Shown here: positions 60,418 through 64,000 of the stretch, piece after piece
Numbering within the stretch: the stretch's first letter is position 1
How the letters are laid out: each line of letters starts with the position of its first letter
DNA from: Nitrosospira sp. Nsp11
Lineage (GTDB): Bacteria; Pseudomonadota; Gammaproteobacteria; Burkholderiales; Nitrosomonadaceae
Assembly: GCF_900142705.1 (NCBI RefSeq)
Contig: NZ_FRBV01000007.1
Location: 1 to 64,000 of the forward strand
Direction of reading: 5' to 3'
Length of the DNA stretch: 64,000 nt
The notes under the pieces: generated by a model
Told to the model about the DNA's origin: nothing
Database searches by the model: none
What the model saw: only the letters and a program-made list of their open reading frames with translations
Position numbers and translations under genes: made by a program

Positions 60418-61098
60418 ATGAATACAAGATTATCGATTGTATGCGCAGTATTGATGTTGAGTGCCTGTGCAAGCCCTACCCGCACAGTACAAGAAGGCGT
60501 TAAAGACCCTGGGCCGAGGGTGGCCGCACGGCCTTTGCCCGCCGCCGAACGCATGACTGTCGGTATCGCGCGTTTCACCAATGAATCAATTTACGGTAGT
60601 GGTCTTTTTACTGATGCTTCCGGTGACCGTATCGGAAAGCAGGCATCTGATCTGCTGGCCCGGCACCTGATGGCAACGCAACGTTTCAACGTGGTCGAGC
60701 GACAGGACATTGGCAAGCTGGCTGCGGAAGCTGACCTGATGGGCATCAGCAAAGAGCAGTTCAAGCAAAATCTGAAAGGGGTCGATGCCTTGATTCTTGG
60801 TTCGGTTGCCGAGTTAGGGCGAGATACCACTGGAAATACATGGTTGGTGGGCAAGCAAAAAACTCAACGAGCGCGGGCACGTGTTGTATTGAGGCTGGTG
60901 GATCCCAAGACGGGCCAACTGTTCTATACACAGGAAGGCTCGGGAGAAGCGGATTTGTCGTCCAGCAGCACCTTCGGCTTTGGTGGTGCGACGGGTTTTG
61001 ATTCAACTCTGGAAGGAAAAGCGATTGATGCCGCAATCGTCAATATGATTAACAGCGTGGCGCAAACCCTGGATGCACGCCGCGCGATGGGGCAGTAA
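60418..61098 (+). CDS. CsgG/HfaB-family outer-membrane lipoprotein
   Basis: A 226-residue lipoprotein: MNTRLSIVCAVLMLSACASP has lipobox LSAC (Cys17). The domain from about 47 on (MTVGIARFTNESIYGSG, then RHLMATQRFNVVERQDIGKL and VDALILGSVAE) matches the CsgG/HfaB fold, whose best-known member is the curli secretion channel. No curli genes are nearby. It is followed at 5 bp by a DUF4810 lipoprotein and then a GNA1162-family lipoprotein, so the three form an operon. Confidence 0.88.
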   Translation: MNTRLSIVCAVLMLSACASPTRTVQEGVKDPGPRVAARPLPAAERMTVGIARFTNESIYGSGLFTDASGDRIGKQASDLLARHLMATQRFNVVERQDIGKLAAEADLMGISKEQFKQNLKGVDALILGSVAELGRDTTGNTWLVGKQKTQRARARVVLRLVDPKTGQLFYTQEGSGEADLSSSSTFGFGGATGFDSTLEGKAIDAAIVNMINSVAQTLDARRAMGQ

Positions 61099-61103
61099 AA
61101 AAT

Positions 61104-61538
61104 ATGAAAAACGATCACTATTCCCTGAGTGATCCTGAACGGATCTATTCCAGGTTTTTGGTTCTGGTCGTCGCAATGGGCCTCACAGGTTGTGGCGCGC
61201 CATCCATCTACCATTGGGGTCGGTTTGAGGATGGGCTACATGACCGCTATGTCAGCCAAAACCATCCACAAGCCGATGCTTATTTGCTCGAAACCATCAC
61301 TAAGGCCGAGCAGGAAAATTTAAGAATTCCCCCCGGCGCGTATGCGGACTACGGCTTTTTATTGTTCAAACGGGGTGATCGTGAAGGAGCGATTGCCTAT
61401 TTTGAAAAAGAAAAACGCATTTTTCCGGAATCTGACGCCTTTATGACCAAACTGATTGAGCGCATCAAGCAAAAGGAATCTGATTCTGCTGAAAAGCATC
61501 AGCCACAGGCAGCCATAATTCACGGAACTCAGCCATGA
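61104..61538 (+). CDS. DUF4810-domain lipoprotein
   Basis: 144 residues with lipobox LTGC (MGLTGCGAPS) after a hydrophobic segment, then a TPR-like helical region (YADYGFLLFKRGDREGAIAY, FEKEKRIFPESDAF). The family consistently sits between CsgG-like and GNA1162-like lipoproteins, a link recalled from Neisseria. It overlaps the next gene by 4 bp. The hydrophobic N-terminus suggests translation from the ATG at 61104, although the leader before the lipobox is long. Confidence 0.85.
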   Translation: MKNDHYSLSDPERIYSRFLVLVVAMGLTGCGAPSIYHWGRFEDGLHDRYVSQNHPQADAYLLETITKAEQENLRIPPGAYADYGFLLFKRGDREGAIAYFEKEKRIFPESDAFMTKLIERIKQKESDSAEKHQPQAAIIHGTQP

Positions 61539-62173
61539 AGTCAATTCTGGCTATTGCTGCGTGTGTCGCTTTGAACCTGCTTTCCGGTTGTGCCGTGCAG
61601 CCAGAGAAAATTGATCTATCGGCCTTCCACACATATAAACCACGTTCGATAGTGATTGTGCCGGTACTTAACGAGACGACGGAAATCAGCGCACCATCCG
61701 TTTTTGTCTCTACCATTACAAGGCCGTTGGCAGAACGAGGCTATTACGTTTTTCCGGTATATCTGACTGATCTGGTATTACGGGATTTCGGGCTGGCTGA
61801 AGCCGGGCATATCCACCAACTGGATACGCAACGCTTGTTTGAATTATTCGGGGCAGACGCGGCACTGTTTATTACTATCAAGGATTGGAGCAGCAAATAT
61901 ATCGTTCTCGCCTCGACGGTCGTTGTGGAGATGGATTACGAGTTGAAGGATACTAAAACGGGTACTGTTCTATGGCGTTCAAAACAACAGGTTGCCCAAA
62001 GTTCCGGGGGAGGCGACCTGATAAGCATGGCGGTAAGTGCCGCGATAACAGCTATGCTTGCCGATTATCTTCCGCTGGCTAGACAGGCAAATAACCAGGC
62101 ATTCATACCCCCTCGTGGTTTGCCCGCTGGGCCTTATAACGCTGATTATGGCAGGGATCAGGACAAGTTTTAA
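61535..62173 (+). CDS. GNA1162/DUF799-family lipoprotein
   Basis: 212 residues, lipobox LSGC (LNLLSGCAVQ). The domain (IVIVPVLNETTEISAPSVFV, then AERGYYVFPVYLTDLVLRDF and DAALFITIKDW) matches GNA1162, a conserved lipoprotein studied as a meningococcal vaccine candidate. It overlaps the DUF4810 gene by ATGA. The three lipoproteins probably form an envelope complex related to CsgG-like assemblies. Confidence 0.88.
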   Translation: MKSILAIAACVALNLLSGCAVQPEKIDLSAFHTYKPRSIVIVPVLNETTEISAPSVFVSTITRPLAERGYYVFPVYLTDLVLRDFGLAEAGHIHQLDTQRLFELFGADAALFITIKDWSSKYIVLASTVVVEMDYELKDTKTGTVLWRSKQQVAQSSGGGDLISMAVSAAITAMLADYLPLARQANNQAFIPPRGLPAGPYNADYGRDQDKF

Positions 62174-62549
62174 CGTCAGTGCAGTTAGCATGTCATTGGT
62201 TGCTTATAGTTTCAGGGCTGAAAGAAGCGCTATTTCGGGTGCTTGAGCGCAAGATAGCCCAGACGAGGCGGCGCAATACTATCCTGGATAGTGAGGGTGT
62301 CGGCGCTCCCCCAATTATCGTTGTTGATATTCTTTTCGCTGAGATGCATACAGCTATGCAGCCTCGCTTCAGATTTTCCAGGCTTTCGTGTATGACATTA
62401 ACATTAATATTAATATCAAGAACTGCCATATTGCTATAGCAAGGAAAAATTTTGCCGATAAATATTTTTCTGTCATATTCTCTGCTGTGATCTCTTCCTT
62501 GAAGATCGGCTGAGGTCCACTCATACAAAATACAAGCGCAAGTATTCCC
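62174..62549. other. Convergent intergenic region, 376 bp
   Basis: Lies between the GNA1162-family gene (plus) and the GST gene (minus). ACTATCctgGATAGT (62278-62292) is a 6-bp dyad, and an AT-rich TTAATATTAATA stretch follows near 62400. No gene or certain terminator. Confidence 0.4.
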
Positions 62550-63284
62550 CTACTTGCCGCCGTTCCTTGGCAACGTAGCCTGAGTGAGGCGCTCGGCATT
62601 ATCCTTCGTATCATAAATATTGATATGTGGGCGGCTCTCTGCCGCCTTTTCCATGCGCTCGCGAATTTTGGTTGTCATTTCATTATTGCGCCGCACGGCC
62701 GGGCGTGCCTGCACGGCGTCGAACCAGCGCATGAAATTGGGAAAAGCAATGCTGTCGATGCCGCGATCTTTATGCCCTTTGCACCACGGATAAGTGGCGA
62801 TATCGGCGATAGTATATTCGTCGGAAGCGAGCCATTGATATTTGCTCAATCGGTTTTCCAGTACGCGGTACAGACGTAGCGATTCGTTGTTGTAGCGATC
62901 CCGGGCGTAGTGGTTATCCTTGGCCTGGCCATTGAAGTGATTAGCCTGGCCGAACATGGGCCCGATATGTGCTACCTGGAAAAACAGCCATTGCAATGTG
63001 TCATAGTGCTTACGCGCATCCTTTGGCATGAATCTTCCGGATTTCTCGGCGAGATAAACAAGAATAGCGCCCGATTCCATCATTGTGTAGGGGCCACCCC
63101 CAGGCCCGTCCGTATCCACGATGGCAGGAATCTTGTTGTTGGGGCTGAGCTTCAGGTGTTCGGGCTCGAACTGTTCACCGACGCTGATATTCACGTCGAC
63201 ATGCTTCCATTCGGCTTCCATCTCCTCAAGCATGATCATCACCTTCTGGCCGTTTGGCGTTGGGCTCGAGTGCAATTCAATCAT
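62550..63284 (-). CDS. Glutathione S-transferase family protein (YfcG/Ure2p-like)
   Basis: A 244-residue GST fold. The N-terminal thioredoxin-like domain begins MIELHSSPTPNGQKVMIMLE; LSPNNKIPAIVDTDGPGG contains the cis-Pro and glutathione-binding region. The all-helical C-terminal domain starts after LAEKSGRFMPKD. The threonine/asparagine (PTPNGQK) in place of a catalytic Tyr/Ser is characteristic of the nu class (YfcG/YghU), which often have disulfide-bond oxidoreductase activity. The start at 63284 follows AAGGAGAT; an in-frame ATG nine codons upstream is less likely. Confidence 0.9.
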   Translation of the reverse strand: MIELHSSPTPNGQKVMIMLEEMEAEWKHVDVNISVGEQFEPEHLKLSPNNKIPAIVDTDGPGGGPYTMMESGAILVYLAEKSGRFMPKDARKHYDTLQWLFFQVAHIGPMFGQANHFNGQAKDNHYARDRYNNESLRLYRVLENRLSKYQWLASDEYTIADIATYPWCKGHKDRGIDSIAFPNFMRWFDAVQARPAVRRNNEMTTKIRERMEKAAESRPHINIYDTKDNAERLTQATLPRNGGK

Positions 63285-63426
63285 GGTTATCTCCTTGTTT
63301 GCTTCGTGCATCGAGGTGAATTATCAAAAACTTCCGCCGCTTCCTGGCGGATATATTTCTGCGAACTGAGCAAGGCTTCGGTAAACTGATCCATAGTCAA
63401 TTTTTTCCAATAATGGCAGGAATTTC

Positions 63427-64000
63427 ATGTTGTTCAAAATAATTGGGGTTTTGCTAGGCTATCACTTCTTCGGCATTTTCGGCGCAGTGCTTGGCTATAT
63501 CGTCGGAGGTATCGTCGACCGTTACATAGCTTACGGCTCGGGTGCGGTTAATCCGTTTACGAATGCTCATCGGCAGTCGGTTTTTATCGAAGCTGTTTTT
63601 TTGCTGATGGGGAAGCTTGCCAAAGCGGACGGCCATATTTCGCAAGATGAAATCACTCATGTTGAAGATTTCATGCAAAAGTTGCACATGTCGTCCGAAC
63701 ACCGTGAGCGCGCAATTGCCTTGTTCAGGCAGGGAGCGGCGTCCGATTTCGATTTTGAGCCGAAGCTGAACGAATTTATCGCTGTTTGCGGACACACCCA
63801 TAGCCTGAAGCAGATGCTGCTGGTTTACCTTATCGTCATGGCGCTGTCCGACGGGCGAATGGATGCGGCTGAGGAAAGTTTGTTAAAAGGTATTGCGCTT
63901 CGCCTGGGGTACGATCAGCTTGCGTTTTCACGATTGCTGGAGATGGTCTTAAACCAGTCACACTTCGCGGGAGGGCGCGTACCTTCGGCCAACGCGCTGG
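63427..64000 (+). CDS. djlA: Co-chaperone DjlA, N-terminal part
   Basis: An open reading frame starting ATG at 63427 (AGGA upstream) runs off the window end without a stop. The product begins MLFKIIGVLLGYHFFGIFGA, a transmembrane helix with regularly spaced Gly, followed by a TerB-like domain (FLLMGKLAKADGHISQDEIT, then YLIVMALSDGRMDAAEESLL). This is the DjlA arrangement; the C-terminal J domain should lie beyond 64000. Divergent from the GST gene. Confidence 0.85.
   Translation, partial: MLFKIIGVLLGYHFFGIFGAVLGYIVGGIVDRYIAYGSGAVNPFTNAHRQSVFIEAVFLLMGKLAKADGHISQDEITHVEDFMQKLHMSSEHRERAIALFRQGAASDFDFEPKLNEFIAVCGHTHSLKQMLLVYLIVMALSDGRMDAAEESLLKGIALRLGYDQLAFSRLLEMVLNQSHFAGGRVPSANAL

Overview
This window looks like a chromosome segment of a betaproteobacterium. 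The gene order (Nif3/DegQ, tatCBA, HIT, histidine operon; sdh-gltA-sucAB-lpd; prp genes; pcnB-folK-deoxynucleoside kinase-panBC; ettA; CsgG-DUF4810-GNA1162 lipoproteins) and the protein sequences suggest the Nitrosomonadaceae, most likely a Nitrosospira-type ammonia oxidiser. That placement rests on recalled gene order and protein style, not on a database search. No rRNA, tRNA, CRISPR array or intact insertion sequence was recognised.

Layout. 0-5 kb: a Nif3-like protein diverges from a single-PDZ DegQ/AlgW-type protease, followed by tatC, tatB, tatA and a HIT protein on the minus strand. 4.8-12.2 kb: the complete histidine pathway on the minus strand in the order hisG-D-C-B-H-A-F-I-E. 12.2-15 kb: a non-coding region with a 13-unit, 11-bp-pitch TTCACA array in front of an outer-membrane beta-barrel gene, then a repeat element, a dyad-rich stretch and a relaxase-tail-like ORF. 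15-42 kb: a large TCA-cycle region: lpdA, sucB, sucA, gltA, sdhE, sdhB, glgP, zwf, sdhA, sdhD, sdhC on the minus strand, then mdh, prpB, prpC, prpD and acnA on the plus strand. A membrane protein/lipase pair and a short-chain dehydrogenase lie before acnA. 42-51 kb: a Crp/Fnr regulator, panC-panB, a deoxynucleoside kinase, folK, pcnB, an orphan ABC ATPase, recG and ridA. 51-64 kb: murA, a secreted FGE/SUMF1-domain protein, a flavin monooxygenase, small secreted and SRPBCC proteins, an O-methyltransferase, ettA, a three-lipoprotein cassette, a glutathione-transferase homologue, and the start of djlA running off the window.

How the genes work together. The region encodes citrate synthase, aconitase, all three 2-oxoglutarate dehydrogenase subunits, all succinate dehydrogenase subunits plus SdhE, and malate dehydrogenase. 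With PrpB/C/D it also encodes the 2-methylcitrate cycle, for which AcnA could supply the hydratase step. Glycogen phosphorylase and glucose-6-phosphate dehydrogenase sit inside the otherwise contiguous sdh locus, linking storage-glycogen breakdown and NADPH supply to it physically. Two families of short non-autonomous inverted-repeat elements (two copies each) abut coding sequences. One touches the tatC start region and the sdhE stop codon; the other supplies the murA stop codon.

The most unusual signal is the TTCACA array at 12628-12764. Its 6-bp core is conserved at a helical-pitch spacing while the spacers vary, which resembles a greatly expanded binding array for a PhoB/OmpR-type regulator in front of a porin-like gene.
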